A stretch of 54,873 nt of DNA from an uncultured Oscillospiraceae bacterium (lineage in GTDB: Bacteria > Bacillota > Clostridia > Oscillospirales > Oscillospiraceae): NCBI GenBank assembly GCA_949841465.1, contig CATKZW010000018.1, forward strand, positions 1 through 54,873. The letters run 5' to 3'. Made by a program: the position numbers and the translations under genes. Below the pieces are notes generated by a model. That model was not told where the DNA came from and ran no database searches. It was given only the letters and a program-made list of their open reading frames with translations. Positions within the stretch are counted from its first letter, which is position 1. Every line of letters starts with the position of its first letter. Shown here one piece after another: positions 7,979 to 16,594 of this stretch.

Positions 7979-9217
7979 TCAGTCCCGGTCGATTTCGTGC
8001 TCCAAAATGGCGCCGGACTGGGCGTCGATTTTGTACTCGTACTCCACCTGCCCCTGGCGGAATTCGATTTCATACACCATCTGCCCATCGTCCCGGTCCA
8101 GCTTGGCCTTGGTGACCATCACCTCAGATTCCGTGAGCCCCGCGTGATTCAGGGCAATGGATTTGGCTTGATCCGTGCCGATGTAGGCTGAGCCCGTATC
8201 CATTCCCGGATTGGACTGAGCGGGTCCGCCCTGGCTGCCGGAGGCGGCTTGAAACGCCTCCACGCTCCGGCTGTAGACCGCGCCGGTGGAGGCGTCGATC
8301 TCATATTCGTACTCATGGGTGGAGGTAAAGAATTCGATCTCATAGACCTGTATGCCGTCCTCCCAGTCCAGCTTGGCCTTGGTGAAGGCGACGGCGTCGG
8401 CGGACAGCCCCGCGTCGGCCAGGGCGGCGGCCTTGGCGTCCTCCAGGCCGGTCCCGCTGGAGACGGCCCCTGTCTGGCGGGGGGCGGAATCGTGGTCGTC
8501 CGGGTGGTGGGTGTAGGCGGGAGGGGCGCTGTCCTGGACCTGGCTGGGCGCGGGCCCAGGGGTGCTCTCCGGGGTCTGGCTGGGCGCGGGTCCGGGGGTG
8601 CTCTCCGGTATCGGCGCGGGGCTGGGCGTCACATAGGTCTTGACCACCTTGCTGTAAACATCCCCGGTGTTGGCGTTGATCTCGTATTCAAATTCGGTGT
8701 TCCTGGCCCTGAATTTGAACTCGTACACCCACAGACCGTTGTCCTGGTCCAGCTCCGCCTCGGTAAAAACGGCGTCGGCCTCTGCGATCCCCGCGTCGGC
8801 CAGGGCAATCTCTCGGGCCTCCTCCAGGCTCTTAGACGGGGTCATACCGCCGGGGCGGCTACTGGCCTGGGGGGCGGCGGTACTCTGGACCTCTTTCTCC
8901 TTCTTGACCACCGAGCCGTCCTCAGCGTCAATCAGGTACTCATACTCCGCCCCGTTGGCGGTAAATTCCACCTCGTAGACAAACCGGCCGTCCTCCCGGT
9001 CGAACTCCACCCGCAGGCGCTGGACGGAGGCCGGGTCCACCCCCGCGTCGGCAAAGGCAAAGTTGGCCGCGGCGTCCCCGCCGATGGCGGAGCTCCGGGC
9101 AAAGGCGTTGGCGGCGTAGACGCTGGCCGTGCCCAGGGTAGCCAGCAGGACTAGAATGCAGGCCACGGTAATGGCGGCTTTCTTGGGCGTTTCAAACAGG
9201 GTTTTCAGTTTTGGCAT
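7979..9217 (-). CDS. Membrane-anchored protein with four PepSY repeats
   Basis: The 412-residue product has a short cytoplasmic lead, one membrane helix (about residues 15-33, ITVACILVLLATLGTASVYA) and then four PepSY-type units outside the cell. Each unit has the pattern 'A...A...AG......F..A.LD.DDG..VYE.EF......YEY.IDA.TG'. Units 1-2 and 3-4 are joined by linkers; the central one is rich in Pro and contains near-identical STPGPAPSQ units. PepSY domains are known as protease inhibitors or regulators in secreted proteases and envelope proteins; the target here is unknown. I chose the start at 9217 because GGAAAGGAG lies ten bases upstream; longer frames have no such signal. It is a stand-alone gene converging on mutS. 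Confidence 0.8.
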   Translation of the reverse strand: MPKLKTLFETPKKAAITVACILVLLATLGTASVYAANAFARSSAIGGDAAANFAFADAGVDPASVQRLRVEFDREDGRFVYEVEFTANGAEYEYLIDAEDGSVVKKEKEVQSTAAPQASSRPGGMTPSKSLEEAREIALADAGIAEADAVFTEAELDQDNGLWVYEFKFRARNTEFEYEINANTGDVYSKVVKTYVTPSPAPIPESTPGPAPSQTPESTPGPAPSQVQDSAPPAYTHHPDDHDSAPRQTGAVSSGTGLEDAKAAALADAGLSADAVAFTKAKLDWEDGIQVYEIEFFTSTHEYEYEIDASTGAVYSRSVEAFQAASGSQGGPAQSNPGMDTGSAYIGTDQAKSIALNHAGLTESEVMVTKAKLDRDDGQMVYEIEFRQGQVEYEYKIDAQSGAILEHEIDRD

Positions 9218-9411
9218 AACAGGGCTGCTCCTTTCCTGGAAAAATACTGAGTTCATTATATCAGATCGCAAAGAGTTTGAACAGCCCGAAAATGATGGAA
9301 TTGGAAAAGGATGGGGCTGCCGCTTGACAAACTGATTGACGTCAGGTAGACTGGAAGCTGAGTTAGCGACCGAAAGCTGAACCATATTATAAGGAAATGA
9401 AGGGATTTGTT

Positions 9412-10149
9412 ATGCTGAAAAACAAGACGGCCGTCGTCACCGGCGGCACCCGCGGCATCGGCTTCGCCATCGTGAAGCTGTTCCTGGACAACGGCGCCAA
9501 CGTGGCGGTGGCCGGCTCCCGCCAGGAGACGGTGGACAAGGCCCTGGCCAAGCTCACCGAGTACGGCGGCCGGGTGATGGGCATCTGCCCCGACCTGTGC
9601 GACCCGGAGGCGGTGGGCGCCGCCTTTGCCGGCGTGAAGGAAAAGTTCGGCAGTCTGGACATCCTGGTGAATAACGCGGGCATCTCCTCCCGAACCAGCC
9701 TGTACGACTACACTGTGGACGAGTTCGGCAAAATCTTTGACCTGAACGTGAAGGCGGTGTTCGTGTGCGCCCAGGCCGCGGCCCGGATCATGAAGGAGCA
9801 GGGCGGCGGTTCCATCATCAACACCAGCTCTATGGTGTCCGAGTTCGGCCAGCCCTCCGGCAGCGGCTACCCCGCCTCCAAGTTTGCCGTCAACGGCCTA
9901 ACCAGGTCCTGGGCCCGTGAGCTGGCCAAGGACCAGATCCGGGTGAACGCCGTGGCCCCCGGCGTCACCGCCACCGACATGGTGTCCGCCCTGCCCAAGG
10001 AGATGGTGGAGCGTATCTCCGCCGGCATCCCCCTGGGCCGCGTGGGCCAGCCCGAGGACGTGGCCAACGCCTTCCTCTACCTGGCCAGCGACCAGGCCAG
10101 CTACGTCACCGGCACCGTGCTGAAGGTGGACGGCGCGGCAATGACCTGA
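9412..10149 (+). CDS. Short-chain dehydrogenase/reductase (FabG-like)
   Basis: A 245-residue classical SDR. It shows the Rossmann glycine motif TGGTRGIG (10-17), NNAG (87-90), catalytic Ser at 139-140, and Tyr153/Lys157 in the YPASK motif. The C-terminal VTGTVLKVDGA block is typical of FabG-like or glucose-dehydrogenase-like enzymes, which reduce or oxidise a carbonyl/alcohol with NAD(P)H. No fatty-acid synthesis genes lie nearby, so a true FabG role is unlikely and the substrate is unknown. The ATG at 9412 is preferred over 9397 because AAGGGA is spaced properly only for the former. Confidence 0.85.
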   Translation: MLKNKTAVVTGGTRGIGFAIVKLFLDNGANVAVAGSRQETVDKALAKLTEYGGRVMGICPDLCDPEAVGAAFAGVKEKFGSLDILVNNAGISSRTSLYDYTVDEFGKIFDLNVKAVFVCAQAAARIMKEQGGGSIINTSSMVSEFGQPSGSGYPASKFAVNGLTRSWARELAKDQIRVNAVAPGVTATDMVSALPKEMVERISAGIPLGRVGQPEDVANAFLYLASDQASYVTGTVLKVDGAAMT

Positions 10150-10175
10150 GCCCTGCAGTCCCAAGCGGAATTTGT

Positions 10176-10210
10176 GAGCGCCCCCGCCGACGGCGGGGGC
10201 GCTCTTTCTT
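10176..10210. terminator. Terminator after the SDR gene
   Basis: GAGCGCCCCCGCC-GAC-GGCGGGGGCGCTC is a perfect 13-base-pair stem followed by TTTCTT. It overlaps the end of the converging L,D-transpeptidase gene. Confidence 0.85.
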
Positions 10211-11354
10211 ACTTGGTCAGTTCACCGTACCGGTGCAGGATGGCCGCCACTTGGGCGCGGCTGGCCTGGCCGGTGGGATCCAGAGTGTTGTCGGGGGTGC
10301 CCTGGATCAGACCGTTGCCAATGGCCCACTGCATGGGATACCGGGCGTAGTCGCGCACCGCCGGGGCGTCCTTGAAGGTGGAGATATTGGCGAGATTCCC
10401 CACCTTGCGCTCACGGCAGATGGTCTCATAGCGGTAGAGCATGGTCACCAGGCCCTGCCGGGAGACGGGGCCGTCGGCGGCAAAGCCGCTGCCGGTCATC
10501 CCGTCCATCAGATGGAGCTCCGCGGCCCAGTTCATGGCCTCGTCGGGGCTGACCCCGCCGGCCATCTGATACAAAATTTTCGCCATGGCCTGATAGGTCA
10601 CAATCGCGTCGGGGTCGAACTTGCTGGAGCTGACGCCGGACATAAGCCCGGCCTGATGTACGTACCGCACGTCCTCATAATACCACGCGCCGGGGAGCAC
10701 GTCGGTGTAAAGCATAGCGGTCCGCCAGGGGTTTTCCTCCCGGGGGTCGGTGGGGTCCCAGCCGTTGGCCTGTTCCTCGCTGATGTAGTCGATGTACTTG
10801 GCGGGCTTGCCCAGGGGGCCGGGATCGGCCCCGTCATAGACGGTCACTTTGGTTCCGGCGGCGCAGTTGTCGAAGATCCATTTCGCGTCCACCGTCTGGA
10901 GCCGCACGCAGCCCAGAGATGCGGGTGCGCCCAGGCCGTTGTATTCCTCCGTCATCAGGGTGGAGGGGTCCTTTTTGGTGTAGCATACGGAGTGGAACAG
11001 GATATTTCCCTTGATCTGGGTGCAGTATTGGCCGTAGGAGTTATCCAGCATGTGGACCCAGGTCCATCTGCCGCCAATGGAAAAGGTGCCGGTGGGGGTG
11101 GCGTGGCCCTTGCGCCCCGTGGAGCAGATCATGGCCTTTACGGGGACGGTGTAGTATCCGTTCTCGTCCAAACTGTACACCGTGACGGTGCTCTGAGCCC
11201 GGTTTACCATGATGTAGTAAGGTCTGCCGTTGCTTTTGGTGTGGTTGGCGGCGATATAGTCCTCCTGATCCTGGGCCGCCGATGCGGTCTGGACGGCGGG
11301 ACACAGCAGCAGGACGGCCACGAGGGCAAGGAACAGGCTGGTGATGCGCTTCAA
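10209..11354 (-). CDS. L,D-transpeptidase (YkuD) with SLH repeats
   Basis: The 381-residue secreted protein starts with a signal peptide (to about residue 26, QTASA). The YkuD domain spans about 45-175, with the catalytic motif HSVCY (His121) and SLGCVRL (Cys149). Such enzymes form or remodel 3-3 crosslinks in peptidoglycan by attacking a donor tetrapeptide with Cys. About residues 210-381 hold three S-layer homology repeats (YEDVRYVHQAGLMSG, AMNWAAELHLMDG, YPMQWAIGNGLIQG), which anchor proteins to wall polymers. The start codon is TTG at 11354, preceded by GGAGGGG at six bases. Combining a YkuD enzyme with SLH anchoring is known in Clostridia. Confidence 0.88.
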   Translation of the reverse strand: MKRITSLFLALVAVLLLCPAVQTASAAQDQEDYIAANHTKSNGRPYYIMVNRAQSTVTVYSLDENGYYTVPVKAMICSTGRKGHATPTGTFSIGGRWTWVHMLDNSYGQYCTQIKGNILFHSVCYTKKDPSTLMTEEYNGLGAPASLGCVRLQTVDAKWIFDNCAAGTKVTVYDGADPGPLGKPAKYIDYISEEQANGWDPTDPREENPWRTAMLYTDVLPGAWYYEDVRYVHQAGLMSGVSSSKFDPDAIVTYQAMAKILYQMAGGVSPDEAMNWAAELHLMDGMTGSGFAADGPVSRQGLVTMLYRYETICRERKVGNLANISTFKDAPAVRDYARYPMQWAIGNGLIQGTPDNTLDPTGQASRAQVAAILHRYGELTK

Positions 11355-11475
11355 TAGAACCCCTCCTACGATATCTTGCGTGTATGTAAAGACTTTTTTA
11401 TTATATATGTTTGGAGAGGAAAATGCAAGAGAGATTTGTCGGGCTTGTTTCAGAGGTTTGTTTCAAATTTTGAGT

Positions 11476-12132
11476 TCAGACGTCTTTTGCCCCGTAGAAG
11501 TGCCGGGACAGCAGGAAGGACAGGGCCAGCAGGGCCAGGCCCGCCAGGGCCGCGGCGGCGGGAATAGCGGTTGCCTGTCCCAAGGTGGGTTCAGCAAACT
11601 CCAGAGATTTAAGCCACTCCAGCCCGCCCAGGGGGAATAGAATCGCGGCAATCAGCAGAACGCACCCGCCCAGGGCGCCGAAGAACATCATCCGGGCCCG
11701 CTCCGGGCCGAATTTGTACAGGAAGGGCAGCATGATGGCGTTCACCAGCATGGCCATCAGCCCCATCACCGAACAGCTCACCATGAACTCCACGGGCTCC
11801 TCCACCCGCCCCACAGCGAACAGCGCCGCTCCGAGGATGGCCGTCAGCACCACGCTGAACAGGCACAGAAGCAGCACGCACAGATACCGGGCGGCCACGG
11901 TCTTGGTGCGGCCCACAGGCAGGGCCAGGCCGTAGGTGTCCCATTGGCACTGCTTGTCGTAGGCAAAGACGTTCATAGGAAGTATCATCACAACGATCAC
12001 CATCAGCACTCCCACAATGTCCGCCGACCACACTCCGGTGAAGGCGATAGCCGCATATACGATTATCACGAACAGATAGGAGCGCAGGCCCTTGCGCAGA
12101 ATGAGAAGGTCCTTCAAAATCAGGCCGGTCAT
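11476..12132 (-). CDS. ABC-2 type transporter permease
   Basis: A 218-residue membrane protein with about six hydrophobic helices and no soluble domain. It overlaps the upstream ATPase gene in ATGA, so the two are coupled. The general form (MTGLILKDLLILRKGLRSYL, then alternating helices) matches permeases of YtrC/ABC-2 exporters found with a YtrA-type GntR regulator. The substrate is not evident; relatives respond to cell-wall antibiotics or export peptides. The longer upstream frame is only the shadow of the ATPase gene. Confidence 0.82.
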   Translation of the reverse strand: MTGLILKDLLILRKGLRSYLFVIIVYAAIAFTGVWSADIVGVLMVIVVMILPMNVFAYDKQCQWDTYGLALPVGRTKTVAARYLCVLLLCLFSVVLTAILGAALFAVGRVEEPVEFMVSCSVMGLMAMLVNAIMLPFLYKFGPERARMMFFGALGGCVLLIAAILFPLGGLEWLKSLEFAEPTLGQATAIPAAAALAGLALLALSFLLSRHFYGAKDV

Positions 12133-12977
12133 GCTTTCTCCCCCTTTACGATAAATACCATCAGCTCGTCCAGCGTCACCGGCTCCACCGTCAGGCGGGG
12201 ATAGGTGCGCTTGAAGTCGTCCCTGCGCCGGATCAGCGCCTCGGCGGAGTACTGGCTCCTCCGGGCGGCCACGACATACCCCCGGTCCACCTGGTCCAGG
12301 TCCGCTTTGGTGCACGCCAGCCGCCCATAGTTCTCCAGCAGCCGGTCCTTCTCGTCGCACATCAGCAGCTTCCCCTGATGGAGGTAGGCGATGTAGTCCG
12401 CCACCTTTTCCAGGTCGGAGGTGATGTGGCTGGAGATAAGGACGGCGTGGTCCTCGTCGGAGACGAAGGCCAGGAATTCGTCCAGGATCTCATCCCGCAT
12501 CACCGGGTCCAGCCCGGCCGTTGCCTCGTCCAGCAGCAGGAGCTTGGGCCGGTGGGCCAGCGCCGCAGCCAGGGACAGCTTCATCCGCATCCCCCGGGAC
12601 AGCTCCTTGATGTTTTTTGCCCCTGTCAGGCCGAATTTGTCCAGGTAATCCCGGAACAGGGCCCTGTCCCAACCCTTGTACACCCGGCTGAGGACGCTGC
12701 CCACGTCCTTTACCCGCAGGTACTCGGAGAAAAAGCAGTCGTCCATGACCACGCCGATGTCCTCCTTGGCGCGGTCCGGTTCGGTGCCCAGCAGGGAAAC
12801 CTCCCCCGCAGAGGGCCGGGTGATGCCCAGCATGGATTTGATAAGGGTGGTTTTGCCCGCCCCGTTCTCCCCGATGAGGCCCAGGATGGAGCCGCCGGGG
12901 ACGGTCAGGTCGATGGGCCCCAGGGCGAAGGTCTTGTACTCCTTCACAAGCCCCTTGATTTCAATACAGTTTGTCAT
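12129..12977 (-). CDS. ABC transporter ATP-binding protein (YtrB/BcrA-like)
   Basis: A 282-residue ATPase subunit. Walker A is GENGAGKTT (36-44), the signature is LSRGM (126-130) instead of LSGGQ, and Walker B is LLLLDEA (146-152) followed by H-loop SSHI. The altered signature LSRGM is normal in the BcrA/YtrB group of exporters. It energises the permease encoded by the overlapping downstream gene. A GntR regulator gene lies two bases upstream, so GntR-ATPase-permease form one operon under one promoter. The C-terminal about 70 residues (LDQVDRGYVVAARRSQYSAE) are the variable tail of this family. Confidence 0.9.
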   Translation of the reverse strand: MTNCIEIKGLVKEYKTFALGPIDLTVPGGSILGLIGENGAGKTTLIKSMLGITRPSAGEVSLLGTEPDRAKEDIGVVMDDCFFSEYLRVKDVGSVLSRVYKGWDRALFRDYLDKFGLTGAKNIKELSRGMRMKLSLAAALAHRPKLLLLDEATAGLDPVMRDEILDEFLAFVSDEDHAVLISSHITSDLEKVADYIAYLHQGKLLMCDEKDRLLENYGRLACTKADLDQVDRGYVVAARRSQYSAEALIRRRDDFKRTYPRLTVEPVTLDELMVFIVKGEKA

Positions 12978-12979
12978 AA

Positions 12980-13354
12980 CTACTCCTCGCTATACAATGT
13001 GTTTAGCATTTCTGTGAGTTCTTCCAGACCCACAGCCCCCGCCTGGGCGGCGTCCACCGCCTGGGACAGGTGCTCCTCGATCTGGCACAGCACGGCCTCC
13101 CGCCGGGTCTCCCGGTTCTGGGCGGCCACAAAGCAGCCCTTGCCGGGGACGGTGGTGAGAAAGCCCTGCCGCTCCAGCTCCTCATAGGCCCGTTTGGTGG
13201 TGATAACGGAGATGCGCAGGTCCCGCGCCAGCAGGCGCATGGAGGGCAGGGCCTCGCCCTCGGGGAGCCGGCCTGAAAGGATGAGCCCTTTCAGCTGGCG
13301 GACGATCTGCTCATAGATCGGCACGCCGGAGGAATTGCTGATGATGATGTCCAT
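12980..13354 (-). CDS. GntR family regulator, YtrA subfamily
   Basis: A 124-residue protein: a winged helix (GVPIYEQIVRQLKGLILSGR, then LPSMRLLARDLRISVITTKRAYEELE and GKGCFV) followed by a short helical tail with no large ligand domain. That is the YtrA layout, which usually represses its own operon with an ABC exporter and is released by cell-envelope stress. AAGGGG lies eight bases before the ATG. Its promoter carries AT-rich palindromes just downstream of the -10. Confidence 0.88.
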   Translation of the reverse strand: MDIIISNSSGVPIYEQIVRQLKGLILSGRLPEGEALPSMRLLARDLRISVITTKRAYEELERQGFLTTVPGKGCFVAAQNRETRREAVLCQIEEHLSQAVDAAQAGAVGLEELTEMLNTLYSEE

Positions 13355-13480
13355 GGTGCACCCCTTTGTTCTGCGCCCATCCTGGCCCGCTGCCGGGCGG
13401 ATGCGCGGTTTGGCCTCCGTGTGCCGTCGCCGGCGCGGAAGGTTCTCCGGGGACCGCTCGTCAGCGGCGCCCGGAATATT

Positions 13481-13528
13481 GTATATATACGATATGCACA
13501 GTATAGACGGACGGCCCTCGTTTGTCAA
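13481..13528 (-). promoter_or_regulatory. Promoter and probable operator of the GntR/ABC operon
   Basis: On the minus strand TTGACA (13528-13523) and TATACT (13505-13500) are spaced by exactly 17 bases. Immediately downstream, at 13490-13481, is the perfect palindrome GTATATATAC, inside a longer AT-rich near-palindrome. This is where YtrA-type repressors bind in related operons. Confidence 0.8.
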
Positions 13529-13551
13529 TAGGGTGAGGCAAAAAATTTTTT

Positions 13552-13596
13552 GGAAAAAGAACGCCGCCTCCCTGGTGGGAAGCGGCGTTCAAAAAA
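13552..13596. terminator. Terminator downstream of degV
   Basis: GAACGCCGC (13559-13567) and GCGGCGTTC (13582-13590) form a perfect stem with A/T tracts on both sides (AAAAA before, AAAAAA after). It can end the minus-strand degV transcript; no plus-strand gene reads into it. Confidence 0.8.
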
Positions 13597-13668
13597 CTTT
13601 ATAAAACCCGTTTCGCGGGCGGCGGCCGGGTGGGAACTTACCGGGGAACAGCTCACAAGAAAAAGAGC

Positions 13669-14541
13669 TTACCGGTGCTTGCCGGTGAAGAACAGGGCCA
13701 CGCACCCCGGTCCGGTGTGGGCGCCGATGACAGGTCCGATGGAATTGATGATGATCTCCTTGGCGCCGTAGCGCTTCTTGATCTCGTCCGCCACGTACTG
13801 AGCCTCGTCCAGGCAGTCGCTGTTGCTGATGAACATGGTCTGGGACGCGGGGTCCTCCGCCAGCTCGCCCACCTTGTCCACCAGGGCGTTCAGCGACGCC
13901 TTGCGGCCCCGGGCGGTGGTCGCTTTAATCAGGTGCCCCTCGTTATCCACGTGCATCACCGGCTTGATCTGGAGCATGGTCCCCACCACGGCGGTGGCGG
14001 CGGACACCCGCCCGCCCTTCTTCAGGAAGAACAGATCGTTGACGGTGAACCAGTGGCACTGGTTCAGCTTGTTGGCCTCCGCCCAGTCCCGGACCTCCTC
14101 GATGGACTTACCCGCCTGGCGCAGCTTGGCCGCCTGGTAGACGAACATCCCCTGGCCCAGGGAGGCGCACAGGGTGTCCACAGCGTACACCTTCCGGTCG
14201 GGGTACTGCCCGGCCAGGTCCTGGGCGGCGATCTGGAAGGAGTTATAGGTGGTGGACAGCCCGGACGAGAAGGCCAGCACCAGCACATCCTTCCCCTGCT
14301 TGAGCACGGCCTCGATGGCGTCGGTGGCCTCGCCCACGTTGACGGCGTTGGTGGTGGCCATCAGGCCATCCTTCTGCTTGCCGTAAAACACGTCGGGGGA
14401 CATCTCACGGTTATCCGGGTAATTCCGATAGGTCTTGCCGTCCATGATAAAGGACAGGGGGAGCACTTCCAGCTCCAGCTCCTTGACCAGATTGTCGGGC
14501 AGGTCGCAGGACGAATCGGTGATGATGATATAGTCGCTCAT
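13669..14541 (-). CDS. DegV family fatty-acid-binding protein
   Basis: A 290-residue DegV-fold protein. It starts MSDYIIITDSSCDLPDNLV (the TDSSCDLP motif) and has SSGLSTTYNSF and LKKGGRVSAATAVVG, both diagnostic. DegV/FakB proteins bind a fatty acid in a deep pocket; in species with FakA they present it for phosphorylation so exogenous fatty acids enter phospholipid synthesis. No fakA is adjacent. The ATG at 14541 has GGAGGA at eight bases; an upstream TTG would start inside that site. A DUF1836 gene lies 58 bases upstream on the same strand and may share the transcript. Confidence 0.9.
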   Translation of the reverse strand: MSDYIIITDSSCDLPDNLVKELELEVLPLSFIMDGKTYRNYPDNREMSPDVFYGKQKDGLMATTNAVNVGEATDAIEAVLKQGKDVLVLAFSSGLSTTYNSFQIAAQDLAGQYPDRKVYAVDTLCASLGQGMFVYQAAKLRQAGKSIEEVRDWAEANKLNQCHWFTVNDLFFLKKGGRVSAATAVVGTMLQIKPVMHVDNEGHLIKATTARGRKASLNALVDKVGELAEDPASQTMFISNSDCLDEAQYVADEIKKRYGAKEIIINSIGPVIGAHTGPGCVALFFTGKHR

Positions 14542-14599
14542 GGTCAATTCCTCCAAATTTGAAATATCATGAGACCGGCCGGTCAGACCGGGCCGGGAA

Positions 14600-15133
14600 T
14601 CATTTCTTCTTGTTCAGCAGGTCCTCGTGGCCTGTGCGCTGGGCCAGGATCGCCAGCGCACGGTGGCAGGCCAGACGGTTGGCGTAGCTGCGCATGGCCA
14701 GCTCCAGCACCAGCTTGGGCAGGTCGTTGTCAGGGGTGTCCGCGTCGATGTGGGCGGCGGCGTCCTCCATAGCCTGGTCCAGATAGCGGCAGAAATACTC
14801 ATACTGCCGCTCCGGCTCCCGCATCTCCCGGCCCACGGTGGTGAGCACCTTCATCTCCCGCACGCTCAGCACCTGCTTCAAGGCGCTGATGGCGGTGAGG
14901 TAGGCCAGATGCTCCTGGCCGTACTTTTTGCCGTTGGCCCGCTCCACCAGGCCGTCCTTGATGTAGTTGTTGATCATGGCGGAGGTGAGCGTGTCGCCGT
15001 CGCCGATGGAGACCATCTGACGGGACAGGTAGGACACAACCTGATCCATGTACAGCGGGATATCGGGCAGCTTGTCCCAGCTGCTGGGGCGCTGCTGAGT
15101 CAGCTGCTGTTTCAGTTCGGCCAGCTCTTCCAT
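14600..15133 (-). CDS. DUF1836 domain protein
   Basis: A 177-residue soluble protein with the DUF1836 core: LPDIPLYMDQVVSYLSRQM, TSAMINNYIKDGLVERANGK and YGQEHLAYLTAISALKQVL. The helical pattern resembles a MerR-like winged helix (a plausible nucleic-acid binder), but no function is established. It lies just upstream of degV on the same strand, a pairing seen in other Clostridia. GGAGGG precedes the ATG at 15133; the TTG at 15148 would remove the ribosome site. Confidence 0.8.
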   Translation of the reverse strand: MEELAELKQQLTQQRPSSWDKLPDIPLYMDQVVSYLSRQMVSIGDGDTLTSAMINNYIKDGLVERANGKKYGQEHLAYLTAISALKQVLSVREMKVLTTVGREMREPERQYEYFCRYLDQAMEDAAAHIDADTPDNDLPKLVLELAMRSYANRLACHRALAILAQRTGHEDLLNKKK

Positions 15134-15204
15134 GGGGGTTCCCTCCAAAATCTGATACCTGGAATTATATCACATCGTTTTGGAGACGTAAAGGGGAAAA
15201 ACGC

Positions 15205-15236
15205 AAAAAAAGCCGTCCCCGCTTTGCGGGGACGGC
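15205..15236 (-). terminator. Terminator of the SLH protein gene
   Basis: Read on the minus strand, GCCGTCCCCGC-AAA-GCGGGGACGGC is a perfect 11-base-pair stem followed by TTTTTTT. It stands 13 bases after the SLH gene stop. Confidence 0.9.
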
Positions 15237-15248
15237 GCGTTTACGAAC

Positions 15249-16400
15249 TCAGCCGGCAGTTGGGATGCGGGCCTCCTCCACGTAAGCGCGGTGGAGGAAG
15301 GTGACGATCTGCCCGCGGTTGCAAACCTGATCGGGGCTGAAGGTGGTGGTGGTGGTGCCGTTGGTGAGCCCGTTGGCAATGGCCCAGGACACGGCGGTGG
15401 CGTAGGCCGCGTCAGCGGACAGGTCGGTGAAGCTGCCGATGGTGGACTCAGCCTTCTGGCTGCCCAGGGCCTGCCAGATGTACATCATGGCCTGGGAACG
15501 GGTGCAGTAGGCGTTGGGGTCGAAGGAGTCGTCGATCAGCTTCTTCTCATAGGCCCAGTTGACGGCCTTCTTGTAGGCGTCGGCCACGGTGACGGGGGCC
15601 TTGGCGGAGGCGGGGGGATTACCCGCGGCCCGGTAGAGGAAGGTCAGGATCTGGGCGTGGGTGCAGGACTGGGTGGGGGAGAAGGTGGCGTCGGTGGTGC
15701 CGTTGGTAATGCCGTTGGCCACGGCCCACAGCACGGCCTTGTCATAGGCGGCGGGCACGTCGGAATACTGACCGGTGAGCAGGAACCAGTCGCAGGCCTT
15801 CTCCTCATCCAGCTGGCCGTTGGAGTACACGGACACGGAGATCAGCGTGTTGGGGCCAAACAGCTCGTTGAGCCGGTTGGTGTTGAAGGTGACGAAGGAG
15901 ACGCTGGAGCCGTTGGCGTGAAGGGCCATAAAGCCGGCCTGCTGATGGGTGATGTAGTCGGTATAGCGGGTATCGGAGGTGGAGGCAGCGGGCCCCTTTT
16001 CGGTCAGGGGCACCACGGTGACGGTGCTGCCCTTGCGCTGGAACAGGCGGGCCTCATAGACGCCGTCGCCGTCCGGATCGGACCAGGCCCGGATGGCGGT
16101 GTTCTCCACCAGCAGGTTGTCCACGTTCTGCATTCCGTCCACGGTGATGGTGGCGCCCAGGGGAAGGGTGCGGGTGGTGAGGGTGCGGCCGGCGGCCTGG
16201 CTCTCATAGGTATAGGTGTTCTTGTCGGAGGCCTTGACGTTCAGCAGCTGATACTCAGCCTCGGCCTTGGCGGCGGAGCCGCCGTTGGGCACGCTGACCT
16301 GATAAGTATACGGGTTGGTCTCATCTGCCGCAAAGGCAGGGACAGCCATCCCCACGCACAGAGCCAGCGCAAGGATGATTGCCGGGAATCGTTTCTTCAT
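15249..16400 (-). CDS. Secreted SLH-domain protein
   Basis: A 383-residue exported protein with a signal peptide ending near AFAADE (24-26). Residues about 30-200 have no domain I recognise; they are beta-rich and contain FQRKGSTVTVVPL. The C-terminal half has three SLH repeats: YDKAVLWAVANGITNGTTDA, YKKAVNWAYEKKLIDD, and YATAVSWAIANGLTNGTTTT. SLH repeats bind pyruvylated secondary wall polymers. A polysaccharide pyruvyl transferase is encoded at 31341, but the link is only suggestive. AAGGAGAG precedes the ATG. The gene is monocistronic with its own terminator. Confidence 0.85.
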   Translation of the reverse strand: MKKRFPAIILALALCVGMAVPAFAADETNPYTYQVSVPNGGSAAKAEAEYQLLNVKASDKNTYTYESQAAGRTLTTRTLPLGATITVDGMQNVDNLLVENTAIRAWSDPDGDGVYEARLFQRKGSTVTVVPLTEKGPAASTSDTRYTDYITHQQAGFMALHANGSSVSFVTFNTNRLNELFGPNTLISVSVYSNGQLDEEKACDWFLLTGQYSDVPAAYDKAVLWAVANGITNGTTDATFSPTQSCTHAQILTFLYRAAGNPPASAKAPVTVADAYKKAVNWAYEKKLIDDSFDPNAYCTRSQAMMYIWQALGSQKAESTIGSFTDLSADAAYATAVSWAIANGLTNGTTTTTFSPDQVCNRGQIVTFLHRAYVEEARIPTAG

Positions 16401-16594
16401 GTGTGTCTCTCCTTTTATTAAATGATGTGTTTCAACAGGCCGTCCGGCAGGCCTGTATACCCAGTGGCCTGCCCCTTCTTGCCATTACCCCAATTTTATC
16501 CGATTACGGTGGAAAATGCAAGAGGTATTTGTCATGCGGCAGGTGCAAAAAAACGATTTCCATTATTTGGGTGACACAGGCCGCTTTTCCCCGC

